A DNA stretch of 64,000 nucleotides from Phorcus lineatus (taxonomy: Eukaryota > Mollusca > Gastropoda > Trochida > Trochidae): positions 35,499,082 through 35,563,081 of the forward strand of contig OV121090.1 in NCBI GenBank assembly GCA_921293015.1. The letters are read 5' to 3'. Each line of letters starts with the position of its first letter. Within the stretch, counting starts at the first letter, position 1. The notes under the pieces were generated by a model, which ran no database searches, was not told the DNA's origin, and saw only the letters and a list, made by a program, of their open reading frames with translations. Shown piece after piece: positions 36,529-47,797 of this stretch. Both the position numbers and the translations under genes were made by a program.

Positions 36529-36612
36529 ATGAGGTCTCGAACCTACAATGTACACCCTTCATGCTCCCAACACCGCCATCCCAACAATCATACCGCTGTA
36601 CTACAACGGCTG
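36529..36612 (-). repeat. tRNA-like sequence (SINE head or tRNA pseudogene)
   Basis: The minus strand carries an A-box-like TAGTACAGCGGTATGA and, about 50 bases on, a B-box-like AGGTTCGAGACCT. These are the internal RNA polymerase III promoter elements. I could not fold a full cloverleaf, so this is more likely a tRNA-derived SINE head or a decayed tRNA than a working gene. Confidence 0.4.
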
Positions 36613-38043
36613 AGTTGAAGGAATGTCAATCATAGACCCTTGCCCGCGGGCAAACATCCTTTATTCTTAATAATGCCTGCAGGTCATGTGTTATTCGAAA
36701 CGTAATCTTGAGAGCGTCCTTTTACCAAAAATGTAACTGCTGTAATGTATATTGGACAACATAAGGATTACTTGAATGTTCATGGTTGGTATGTTATCAG
36801 TATTTCAATGAAATAAAAGATCATAATTCCTAATTTCAAACTTTGCTTATAACTTTTTGGGGATATGTTTTTTAAGTATAATTAATGTTTCTCTACTTGA
36901 CAATATTATTGATCATTAGTGAGTTATATTGACAATCTTAAATCATTGCACAGTTTATTGAGGAAATCAAAGCATTTTAGTTATTTATCGACGGTTTCTT
37001 AATAATATTGTGTTGTTTTTGGTATCACAATTAGTGATGTTATATTTTAGTTGAAAAAAATGTAAGAATAGGAAAGAAAATTCATCAAAAAATGCATAGA
37101 AGTATATTACTCCAGGTAACAGTAAAATAAAGCAGTCTGGTTTGATGAAATTGCGTTATTTTGTTTCTCACCTGAATAGGGCCGGAAATCATGTCTACAA
37201 GTTAGGATTCTCTGTATCTATGTCTCTCTGTCTGTTTGTCTGTCTGTCTGCGAAGAAAGAGAGCGTGTCTTTTCTAACCATGTCTATTTATAAATATTTT
37301 TTCATTCACAACTGCATAAATGGATTCGAGAAAACATCATCTACATGCTATAATAAGATAACATTCTATGGGTATCTTGTCAGGCATTTTCAAGAGTAAA
37401 TTTAAAGCAGTAATCTCTTGTGCATTGAACAATTAACCGTCAGTGAAGTTCAGCAACATCAGGCTTGCGTTGCCGATTTGTAGCTGGATTAACTGAGAGT
37501 TAAATTGTAGGTTGCTTCTACCGCACACTGAGATATTGGTTGAGAAGGTTGTGGTTGACACCTAGGGCAAGATACTAATGCTCTCTCCAAATCGGTCTGT
37601 CAAGCATCGTACATCTTTGATCTTCATCATTTCTTTCGTACAATAATTGATCTATTTCACTGTATTTATTCACATCTCATTTACGTGTATTTATTCTGTA
37701 TATAATTTGAAACGTCATGGATCATACCAACAAATACATATTGAAATGTGCCAAATATGAACCTGAAAATGAGGTTCTAACTTTAGATAGTGAATCAGGT
37801 TTCATACAGACCTAACGTCTTTGTAAAGACAGCTGTTGAAAAAAAGGAACATTGTTCTCACAAGGGCGTATGTAAAACATCTGCTATTTAATATACTCGG
37901 GACACATTTAAGCAGGTACATGTACGGACAAGTCCTATTCAACATGTAATATCGTAATATCTTCTTTTCCAAAATACATTGTCACTCCATCTTTGAATCA
38001 CGCAACGTTCGTCCTGTCCGTTTACAGTCATTAAGAGTTTTGC

Positions 38044-38280
38044 TTACTGGGTCTCAGATCGACCAATGGGCGACGAGGAGGAAGTGGCTCGGATAAGGTG
38101 TCCCATTTGACTGTAAGTGTGTAGAAAGCCGGTCGTGACATTTCTCGGCGTCTTCCTCTTAGCTAGTAACGCCAGAATCTGCAACTGTCGGCTGGTTGGC
38201 AGCGATATCGATTTCTCTTCATCATTTTCTTGTCCTTCGCTCGCTTCCGGGTTGAACGATTCTGATTTTTTAGCATTGCA
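38044..38280 (-). other. Possible coding exon of unknown gene
   Basis: A minus-strand frame open for about 75 codons to a stop at 38044-38046, without an ATG at its start. It reads ESFNPEASEGQENDEEKSIS, then LPTSRQLQILALLAKRKTPR and further Ser-rich sequence. The low-complexity acidic and basic runs look protein-like. No family was recognised and the borders are undefined. Confidence 0.2.
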
Positions 38281-39768
38281 TTACAGATCACACACAAAAT
38301 AATGGTGTCATTAACCTCAATTCTACGGAATGGTAGATGGGAATGTTTCTTTTTTACCTTTTATTTGATTTGGCATTTAAGATTTGCGATCATTTTTATT
38401 TTAAATCATTAGGGAAGGGGTTCACGTAAGAATTATCTATATAAATACATGTACAAAATATCGCATTCATACTAGCGCTATCAAACGAACAGAAAATCAG
38501 TGATCTCATTGATCGACACAGAAGCTAATACATTTGGCATAACTTTACATATTGCTATCCGAATATTGATGGCTCTTTAAAACGAATGTAGAGACGACAA
38601 TTTTGCGTGTCCTTACATATTGCTATCGGAATATTGAGACGATGTTGAAATCAATGATCTGACTGCACGACACAGATGCCAGTCGATTTTCATAATGCTC
38701 TCCGAGTGAACTATAACTATTCTTTAAACTGTATATTTCACGATGGAGTTGAAATTCTTTCCCTGACTCATATTTCGTTTTGAAGGGAAAAGATTTTTCT
38801 TCTGCTAACGGCACTTTTATAGAAGAAAGGACTCCATTGTCGGGTCTTCTCAGCAGGATCGTGTCTGGGGAAATACCTACCGCCTAACGTTTAGAACCCG
38901 GAAGACTTGGAGCGGTTCAAGCGCGTACTGAAAACTCGTTCACTTTTTGACAATGCTTTTGCCAATGCGGCAATAAGCAGACTTGGTGCATAATTCATTG
39001 CTATTGAATTGAACGTTTTGCAGTCCTTTTTTAGCATACGTCCGGGGTGAATAGCGTGCATGGCCATGTTCCTGATCTCAAAAGGCAATATTTGGTTAAA
39101 GCAATATGTATGTATGTATGTTTTTATAAAACGAATTGACTGGTTGCCACCTCTATATATATATAATGATTGTGCACTTAGTACTTAGTTTGCTCGACGT
39201 ACATTTCAATGGCCTAGATAAATAAATAGGACAATGAGATTAAAGATAATCTAATTTTAAGTTTGGTTTTTGTGCTGCTAAAAGGAAGACTTACTAAAAT
39301 TTAATCTAAATGGTGTTTTTCGTTATTTAGAAGATGAAGAACACCAAACATTGTAAATTTCTTACTTTATAACTTTGTATACGTATCTAAGAAGAAATAT
39401 CATTAATATTTTCGAATAATTGATGCAATATTATTTGTTACATTGACATATTGAAACTTGATGTAAACAACATTCAATAGAGAAGAAAGAAAACGATGCT
39501 ACAAATAGTTCCACTGAACCCTCAGGATTGTACTATGGTGGACACAGGTTGACAATACGTAGGGACCTACATTGAAAGAAAATATGCCCTTTTGGTTACT
39601 TGTTCATGAGACATCTTCTTTTCAGTGACGCGACAGCCAATATTTATCATCAGTATTGCTATGAGGGTTATCACAATCAGACCTTATTCTCAGACAATTT
39701 ATATCAAATCTCAAAGTCCAATTCTTCAATGATTGATATCAGCACTAGACACAGCATCGTCAATATGA

Positions 39769-39913
39769 AATATATCTTCTTGGACTGATAGTGTAGGATT
39801 CGAAAATATATCTTCTTGGACTGATAGTGTAGGATTCGAAAATATATCTACTTGGACTGATAGTGTAGGATTCGAAAATATATCTACTTGGACTGCTAGT
39901 GTAGGATTTGAAA
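39769..39913. repeat. 36-bp tandem array, 4 units
   Basis: The unit AATATATCTTCTTGGACTGA, continuing TAGTGTAGGATTCGAA, repeats four times. The third and fourth units have CTACTT for CTTCTT. Thirty-six bases is a multiple of three, so it is open in frames on both strands. Confidence 0.95.
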
Positions 39914-41213
39914 ATGGATATTGCACCGTGAAGAATAGTTATTTTAAAGGAACAGGGATATAGGTGTGGATACGGCCTGAGACACAAAAAATCTCTGCAA
40001 CTTTCGTGTTTATGACTTCATAATCATTGACCTTCGCAGTGTTAATAACTCTGGGTGATTTGAGATCGTGCCTTGTGGTTAAGGATAATTTAGCATTCGT
40101 ATCTACATTAAGACAGATTCTGTTGCGAGCCTATACTGCAGTAACGTCTCTCTTACGACTTGACCGCAACTGCCCTATTTATTCAATCTCATTGAAATGA
40201 AATCTACATGCTCCACTACATTAAGCCTGTAGATCTCACCAGGCTCCGTTACGTGAGCTGTCAGGTTTGCCTATGACATAATTCAAATCAGCAAATCAGC
40301 GAATTCGCCCCGTTATCTATGGTGCCGGCGAGTTACATTTTGCTTGTACGCTTTTCAGATCTCGGAAACCACAAATTTCCGAAAGTTTTCCGAATGTCAA
40401 ACTGCCGAAATACCCGAATTAATGTATTTTATGTACATTCAATTTACCCTAGCTTGGTTTGTTGGACAAACAAGTCAAATCGAAGCTATGAAGTTATCTT
40501 TCGCAAAGCAAAAACTGCATTCCTTAACGTTATCCTTTAACAGACCGTATCAATCCAAATGCTTATTCTGGAAACAGTTACGATGAATAAACTTTCGTCT
40601 TTTAGTTTGTAGTAATCGTTGAATAATTTTAAATTTCTTGAAACAAATTAATCATAAACATGCTGAGAAACAAAAACAACCAAAACAAGTACAAATACCA
40701 ATACTTCTTGATGATTATATATTAGTCATATGCGACGTTTATATGCTAATGAGATTAACCCTTGTTTCGTCAAAGACTGAAATGTTATAAGTAAATCTGC
40801 TGGGTTAAATGGTATTAATAGACATATGCAAATGACTTCGACTTGTTCTCTGTAAAATCGAAAATTTATAAGAGTTTTAACTTGCAATCTCTTTGAAGGC
40901 CACCAAGAGACGCGCATTGTGATTGCTTGAAGGTATCTGCGGCAAGCCAATGAGATTTTGAGGGCAAACTGAAGCAAAGGTTAACCTGACGGCTTGAGTA
41001 AGGGAGCCTAGTGAGATCTATAATCTGCGTTATGTAGTGCAGCAATGTTAGATTTTATTTTAATGAGATTGCCTATTTATTCAACCTTCTCTTTAACCAC
41101 TATTGAATCGTGAACATGCACAATCAATCACGGCTAAGTTAAAAGTTACATTAGGGATCTTATACTTCTTTATCATATGATAAGTATTCCCGTATGACAA
41201 TTTAGTAGATAAT

Positions 41214-41672
41214 GCCCCAGTCACACTTACGTTTATGAACGTAGTGATGCAGGACGTACTTTAACGCAGTTGACTGTACTTAAGCCTAGTTATCCGTAGT
41301 TATACTTAGTTATCCGTGCTCAAAACGTAGACATAGACGTGAGACAAACGTAGTTTGTGTTTTAACTTTTGGACATGTTCAAAGTTTAGCATTTCCGAAC
41401 TACGTTTCCAGAAACGTAGTTCAATGTAGTTGGTTAAACGTAGCTGAACGTTGCTAGTAAGTTGTTCAATGAACGTAGTTATCCGTTGTTAAACCTAGTA
41501 AAACGTACTTATATGTACTTAATCGTACTTACACGTAGTGAATGAACTTATAATGAAAAGTTGTTTTACGTAGTTACTAAAAATGCACTCATTTTCGGCA
41601 CGTTAGCGGTTTTGTGGCTACGTTCAATGAACTACGTTTAACTAGGTAAATGAACGTAAGTGTGACTCCCCC
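41214..41672. mobile_element. MITE family C (459 bp, ATAAT target duplication)
   Basis: The left end GCCCCAGTCACACTTACGTT and the inverted right end, read as GGGGGAGTCACACTTACGTT, form about 20 bp of near-perfect terminal inverted repeats. The element is flanked by ATAAT at 41209-41213 and ATAAT at 41673-41677. The interior is saturated with ACGTAGTT and CGTACTT words and has no protein. Confidence 0.85.
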
Positions 41673-42272
41673 ATAATTTTAGTATAATACCATTATGACA
41701 ATTTAACTTAGACCCATTATGACGAGGGGCATTTTGAATATTTGATAGTTATTTTGAAAATATGTATGGCCCGTTTTAATATAAGTAAAACTTTGAATGC
41801 TTAAACTTTGAAAACAGACCAAATTTTTTTCCGAAAGATATTATTCGTTGATTATATACTTATCACATTATGCGAAACTAAGTAAAAATGGTATAGTTTG
41901 ATAAAACCCTAATTCAATGAGACATATAAATATTTATATAACTTCAAACGCATAAGGATGGTTTAAGCCATTATAAAGCTAAGGGTTATCTATGGTAAAC
42001 ACCATATATATGTCCGCGCATGTAAATCCAGGATATGCGACGTGGTAAAACAGATATGTACTCGGTCGCCCTCACTCATGTTTGGTAATATAATAGTAAG
42101 TCAATACAGATGCAGTTACACAGCTGGGTTCAACTACGTCTGTGTTCGCCTTGTCATGTCATTTGATATGTCTTCGATAAAAAAATCCCAAAGCCTTTAG
42201 CTAGCCAAAACAATCTGTTACTTTGTTTTGCCTGTAGGGTAAATACGGTTAATTTAATTAAAAAGTGTGAGG

Positions 42273-42602
42273 CTAATTAAAAGAAACAGTTTGGTCATAT
42301 TTATGAAGTGTTCGGATCTTTTTATATCTCATTCTCTTTGTAAAAAGTTGATGACCAACTGCTTCACACATTGAATTTGAATTATTCCTGAGATTTATTC
42401 GATGGGCTTGTGGCGGACTTATTTTCATGATAAAGTTCAAAAGTTCAATAGCTTTTGAATCTTGACATTTTTTAAGAATGCCACCAAGATCCTGATGATA
42501 AAAAAAGTTTCTTAAAAAAGGATAATGTTTGCATATAGATATATGATCATCTTTCAGCGGTCTATAATTAACCTTTAAAGACTTGGTCTGTAATAAAGTC
42601 AA
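42273..42602 (-). other. Open reading frame of uncertain status
   Basis: A 109-codon minus-strand frame inside the TLC gene intron, with segments such as LKDDHISICKHYPFLRNFFY and ISPPQAHRINLRNNSNSMCE. I recognise no family. It is long for this AT-rich sequence, so it could be a relic or a terminal exon. Confidence 0.2.
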
Positions 42603-42920
42603 ATGTACAATTATATGTTATTAGATTATACATAAGATGAACAATCTTTCGGGATTTAGCTGTTAATGTAAGATTAGAATTCTTTTACAAGGCTAACAAT
42701 ATGATTCACAAAATGGCAGATCGTTTTTTTTATATGCCCCTGAATAGATAGACCTCAAACTGTCTGAAATAGGCATGAGATTTGGCCGAAAACATTGGTG
42801 TTGTTCGATTCCATCTTGATCAAATATGTAAACATGAAATGAATTTACTATATTTCATAGTAGCATTCTGATCTTGAGCATGATTAATATGATTTAGCTA
42901 TGAAATATTTTTCGTTTCAG

Positions 42921-44097
42921 AATAACCGAGCTCGCAGTCACTTGCGTTCTGGTAGTTCTCTCAGTGACTGCCCTCTCCACTACTTCCGTTTCCGGCCAAC
43001 CCTTCAGCGGCAACCAGACTGCGCCTCTCGATACCCTGGTGGAGACTGTACTGTCAGTGAACGTGGGCCGCTACGTGTATATGTGTGTTCAAGATGGCTT
43101 CCTCCATCACCACCTCAACCACTTCAAAACCGATCTCATCCATCATTTCGTCACAGTCGGAGCCTACATCGTATTTCTAGCTTACAAACAGAACGTGTAT
43201 CTGGGGGTAGCCGGTCTACTAATGGAGCTGAATGTCGTTCCCATAGAGATCGGACGTCTTGTACGTGAGGTAGATAAACACTGCGTGCTGTACAGGAGGA
43301 TCGCCATCGTCAGCTGTTTGGTCACCGTGACGTCACGAGGAGTCCTGCCGATAGTGTTTCTAGCCATTGCACTCAGGCAGGAGTCGCCCTTTACCATGCG
43401 TATTGCACCACTTACTGTGTTTTTCTTATGCATTGTCTTCTTCTTTGTGATAAACATTTGGATGATCCTGCAGACGGTTAATCGAGTTGTACGCTACTCC
43501 CCCTGCGGGCCGGGGGAAGTAGACGAAAACAATCTAAATTATGTCACTGTCAGAAACCCTATGGAACCTCAGTCACGTGACGTTGTTCTACCAGGTCAGG
43601 GTGACCGACAGAGTGTAACATTCTCAAATCTAAATTACGGATATCTCAAGTCATATGATAACAGAAATGTGTGTAATAATGAAAATGATAAAATCAATAT
43701 TAGCACGAAAAAAGCTTCTAAACCAAATCTTGCTTTCAAAGGAACCTCACTTCCAACGTCTCTTTTCCGCCCAGCAGTTGATAACGTTCCTCACAATCAT
43801 GTTGACGTTGTGCGCAACAACTTCAGAAGGTCACGTGTTCGCTTCCTAGATGAAGTTGAGCAATCACGGGTCACACCACCGTCGAGGGTGCCTACAATAG
43901 AGACGTCAATTCCAGAGCGGCCAGAACTGTTTAACGCGTCTACTGGTGACCAACTCGAAAACATCGTCCCCTGTTACAGAAACTCTCCAACTGCAGAGCT
44001 CACTCATCCACAAACCATTCCACTTCCCGTTACAAGTTTATCCAGTGACTCATGTGTATCATCGAACAATGCTTCAAGTCTTCTAGAAACAGCATAA
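42921..44097 (+). CDS. TLC-domain membrane protein, coding exon 2
   Basis: TRAM/LAG1/CLN8 (TLC) domain proteins are multi-pass membrane proteins; some members affect membrane lipid composition and others are ceramide synthases. With exon 1 the protein is 451 residues. Predicted helices lie at about 10-30, 62-82, 136-160, 184-212 and 221-246. The TLC signature is LIHHFVTVGAYIVFLAY (paired His near 134-135), followed by GLLMELNVVPIEIGRLV and LYRR, which most resembles the TLCD1/TLCD2 type. Residues ~250-451 form a long polar tail with repeated Ser/Pro/Asn, absent from the ~250-residue vertebrate TLCD proteins. The acceptor is TTTTTCGTTTCAG and the stop is TAA at 44095-44097. Family is likely; subfamily is uncertain. 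Confidence 0.72.
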
Positions 44098-46138
44098 ATA
44101 TCCAGCAGGACATTAGTGAGAGACAGTTAGATTTAACAGGTAGCCATGATTCTATGTTAAAAGGTGTCGAAAACAAACCAGCTTGTCAAAACAACGAGCT
44201 TGAGTTATCAATTTGCTACCTGTTAATGTTGAATGTTTAATCCACGACGTAAAACCTAAACCTTGGGCTTGTCTCACAAAACCTTAAGTCGCACGAGCAC
44301 AAACATGTTGTATGAAGAAAATACAAATTAGCAAATGAATATTATTATTATAAAGCATTTTGTTAGATCGGCCCCCTTACTAGAATATTAATAGTTAAAT
44401 TCAATTCAATTAATAGCTTGATATTCATCAAGGCCTCTTTTCACAAAGCAACCTTGATTAAAGTTAAGTTTAACTTTAACCATTCTTTAACATTGCACTA
44501 AGGTAATGCCTAAGGTTACCTTAGTGCCTTACGATCACCTGAGGGCGTTGTAAAAGAAAGTCCAGACTAAATGCCTCGTATCGCTGACGGCTGTATTGAT
44601 GCCCATATTTAGCAGCATGTAGTTTGTTTAAGCCAATGCAAAATAGCTCGAACTGAATAGTTTGGTCATCCGTTTAATACCGCCATTGGGATATAGATAT
44701 GGAGCGAAACGAGGTTCGGGTATGACAGATATAAAGGTAGTATAAAGGTAAAAACAAATACCCTGATATACCAGGATATTTATCTTTAATGTTTGATTCG
44801 TTGAAAGTTGTACTTTACTAAGGAAACCTTGACTGCTTTCGAAATTTTAGATTTTCATAGTTACCTCCGCTGATAACGTTTGCTAAGATCTAAATGTTTG
44901 CTAGAACACGCATTTCGGTAATTAACGACTCTTTTACCTTTCAAACTGAGGTTTGTGATGTTTACTCGTTCAACTTATAGCCAATACTTACATGTGATCA
45001 AAATACTTGATTTGTTAACACAGTATCACCGTTGATTAACATACTCCTTTTACATCATGCATTAGTCTATATGTGCGAACTACAAGCCAACTGCTAAGGT
45101 GCTACGACTTTTCGTTTTTCATTATCAATTCCACGCCACCAGTTGCTGAACTATTGCCGAAGCGGCGCTAAACAATTAACGCTCACTGACTCATCATTAA
45201 TCATTTTTATGAGTTAAGATTGAATGTATCAGGTGATTACAATTTACATTTTATACATTGGATTTGAACGACAAATGGTATGCATCAAGGATATATATTC
45301 CTGTGAAACGTAGATGTATTCATTATTTATGTTCATCTTGACATGAGTCTGCATATATTTTCTTCCAATAAAATTGTTTCATCCACTATCTTGTTTATGA
45401 TTGAGTGAACATTAAGTTCATGACCAATTTCATAGTCCATGCAATAAAATGATGAGATTATGAAAGCAGAAGAGATAACATGTCATTATCACAGCATACA
45501 ACCAAAGGTTGATGATAACATGCAACGGTAAAACTTGCACACTAAATATTCACGTCTACCAAACGATTGTGCTTCTATATTAAACCCGCAGTAAACTGGG
45601 TACCTGGTAATGCCGAGGTCACACTCATGCTTTATTTATGAGAATTGTGAAGCTATGTGAGCCAAGCCTATTATCTGGGGACTCTCATTATTAGCTGAAT
45701 GATTACAATAGCAACTACATTTAAGGGTGCATAAGTACATTTGTCAATCAGAACTCACTCTTTTGGAATTAAATTTTAAAAATCTATAGAATTTTAAACA
45801 GCTTCTTGATGAAACCATTTAAGCAGAGGATTTTTAAAATATGAAAATTGGAACAAAAAGATTACCAACTGTTTCTGAAAAATGTGAAAATTAGAAAGGT
45901 CAACAACCGCAGCGTGCGGTGGAAATGGTGTTTAGCTGTACCAGAAAATTATCTTGCCATTTCGCATTTATCGGATGCAATAAATCCAGGTCAAATATCC
46001 GCCCACACTGACCCACTTGAATTGCGTCAAGCAGTGTGGTTTACATTTTGTGTCCGCAAACTATTTTTCGTGGAAGACAAGTCATGACATTTACACCAGT
46101 TAGCGGATGCTTTACACTTGCTTGACATGGCTTGTCTT
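44098..46138. other. Intergenic region
   Basis: Holds a CAACCTT-family repeat at 44431-44545. An open segment at 45848-46084 (for example NPGQISAHTDPLELRQAVWF) looks protein-like but follows a stop and has no ATG. I recognise no gene. Confidence 0.4.
44431..44545. repeat. Dispersed CAACCTT repeat, copy 2
   Basis: Starts AGGCCTCTTTTCACAAAGCA and continues ACCTTGATTAAAGTTAAG, TAAGGTTACCTTAG and CCTTACGATCACCT. It corresponds to 594-750 in order and orientation. Confidence 0.55.
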
Positions 46139-46179
46139 TCACACTGGACTGTTTGTTTAAAAAACACTAGAGCTCTACA
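46139..46179. repeat. Direct repeat flanking the LINE (3' side)
   Basis: CTGGACTGTTTGTTTAAAAA followed by ACACTAGAGCTCTACA matches 47681-47722 (GTGGACGATTTGTTTAACAA then ACACTGGAGCTCCACA) with about six differences. Probably a long, aged target-site duplication. Confidence 0.6.
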
Positions 46180-47680
46180 ATTCAATTCAATTCCTTTCAT
46201 TCGGCCAGAGGACCATGTACAGATAACAATGTTAATTTTACAGATGGGAATTATATTTAACATTTCTCAAACATAATGATTCTCTTGTGAACTTAGCAAT
46301 ATTTAACAAAATAGTTTTCTTAGTACACGACAAAAGCGCATAAAACTTATTCATATTGGGTGAAATACAATGATACTTTGGGATATATTTTAATCTCAGT
46401 TGCGAATATAATGGACATTTTAGAAGGAAGTGATATTCGTCTTCTACACAACCTAACGCACAAAATGTACATATCTTATCACGTGCAATGCCACATGGCC
46501 TACCAATATTAATCATTAAGGGAAGTTCACCAATGCGTAATAAACATAACAATCTTCTATATTCCCTTCCTGGGATTACATTTAGATAATATTCAACTGA
46601 TAACACTGATTTATATTCTTTATAACTTACTTGATTCACAAATTCTTGAATACCAATCTTGATTATTACAGTCTTTCAGTCTTTGTACAAAGGTATTGAT
46701 AAATAAAGTGCTATTACCAACATCTTGGGTAACCCATACCAAACCAAAACCATATGAAAACAAAATATGTTTAACATGTGTGGCCCATGTTGTGCGATTA
46801 CACTCATCTAATGACTTACATAGAAGGTAACCCTGTTTTATATATCTATGTCTGGGCATGAATAATAACTTTAACCAAAATTGAATACATCTTTTGTGAT
46901 ACTCAACAAAAAGTCCCTGTCGACCACATTCACCCAGTGCAGCATCGTTTGAAACATAGTATCCGACACCAAGAACATATTTACAAAATTTAATAGGAAA
47001 ACGTTCAACATATAAATTTTTGGAATAGTCCCATATTTCTCAGGAATAAAGTAGAATAGGTTTAATCTGGGTATCAAAATTTTTGAATAAGACTGATGGT
47101 GAAATATTCTTTAACTTGTATTGAAGTTGTTTAACAGCAAAAAGGGCCTTATTGGCTTTCTGAACTAAAACATTTATCCCTCTTGACCAGCATAATCTAT
47201 TTGAAAAAACAAGTCCCAAATAATTATAAAACGTAGATATTTTAACTGTATCAGTGCCAAACATCCATTTATCCGTCCCTCTAAGCGTACCTCCATTACG
47301 AAAAACCAAAGTCTCTGTCTTCTCTTAGTTTACGGTTAATCCCCATTTAATACTAAACTGCTTAGGAACGTTAAGTTTTCGCTGCAAACCTGTAACACTG
47401 TCGTCAAACAAACATAAATCATCTGCATAAAACAACAACAATATATCCAGAAATTCTTGACCAACAAAAATACCTCTTACATGTGAATCATACAGCATGT
47501 TTTCAAGTTCTACCACAAATAATGAAAATAGTAAAGGACTCAGAACACAACCCTGCTTCACACCTCTCAAAGAATCAAAATAGTTAGAAATTGACATTTT
47601 TGATGTTTTAACAGCGGTTTTTATATTATAATACATATTATACAAAACATTGAACAGTTTACCATGAATACCTCTACAGG
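46180..47680 (-). mobile_element. 5'-truncated non-LTR retrotransposon (LINE) with reverse transcriptase
   Basis: The minus strand reads as the end of LINE ORF2. From the 5' side it gives RGVKQGCVLSPLLFSLFVVE (RT block with G-C-x-L-S-P-x-L-F), LLLFYADDLCLFDDSVTGL (catalytic YADD), YNYLGLVF, then the C-terminal part with LRIGELP and ICTFCALGCVEDEYHFLLKC (Cys/His end). The frame is broken at least four times, by a stop after the thumb region and by frameshifts near 47060, 46865 and 46630, so it is inactive. The endonuclease and early RT are missing, as expected for 5' truncation. The 3' end is a short GGAATTGAATTGAATT run instead of poly-A. ~40-bp direct repeats flank it. Confidence 0.9.
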
Positions 47681-47722
47681 TCCACAGTGGACGATTTGTT
47701 TAACAAACACTGGAGCTCCACA
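47681..47722. repeat. Direct repeat flanking the LINE (5' side)
   Basis: Partner of 46139-46179; see that entry for the comparison. Its palindromic TGGAGCTCCA core is TAGAGCTCTA in the partner. Confidence 0.6.
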
Positions 47723-47732
47723 TGATCATATT

Positions 47733-47740
<8 letters not shown>

Positions 47741-47795
<55 letters not shown>
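47741..47795. repeat. (TA)n microsatellite
   Basis: About 27 TA units after a short CACACACA run, directly beyond the 5' direct repeat of the LINE. Confidence 0.97.

Positions 47796-47797
<2 letters not shown>

Larger units (their letters stand above)
29411..42920 (+). other. 13.5-kb intron of the TLC-domain gene
   Basis: Bounded by GTAAGT at 29411 and TTTTTCGTTTCAG ending at 42920. It contains a hairpin (31844-31938), a 48-bp array, a 63-bp duplication, a tRNA-like sequence, a 36-bp array and a MITE. A few minus-strand open segments (38044-38280, 42273-42602) may be exons or relics. Confidence 0.6.

Noticed and set aside
38891..39088. 65-codon minus-strand frame ending NRSKSSGF
   Set aside because: Starts with ATG, but is too short and isolated, with no motif or splice context.
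43182..43457. Minus-strand frame opposite the TLC exon
   Set aside because: It is antisense to a well-supported coding exon and has no motif of its own.
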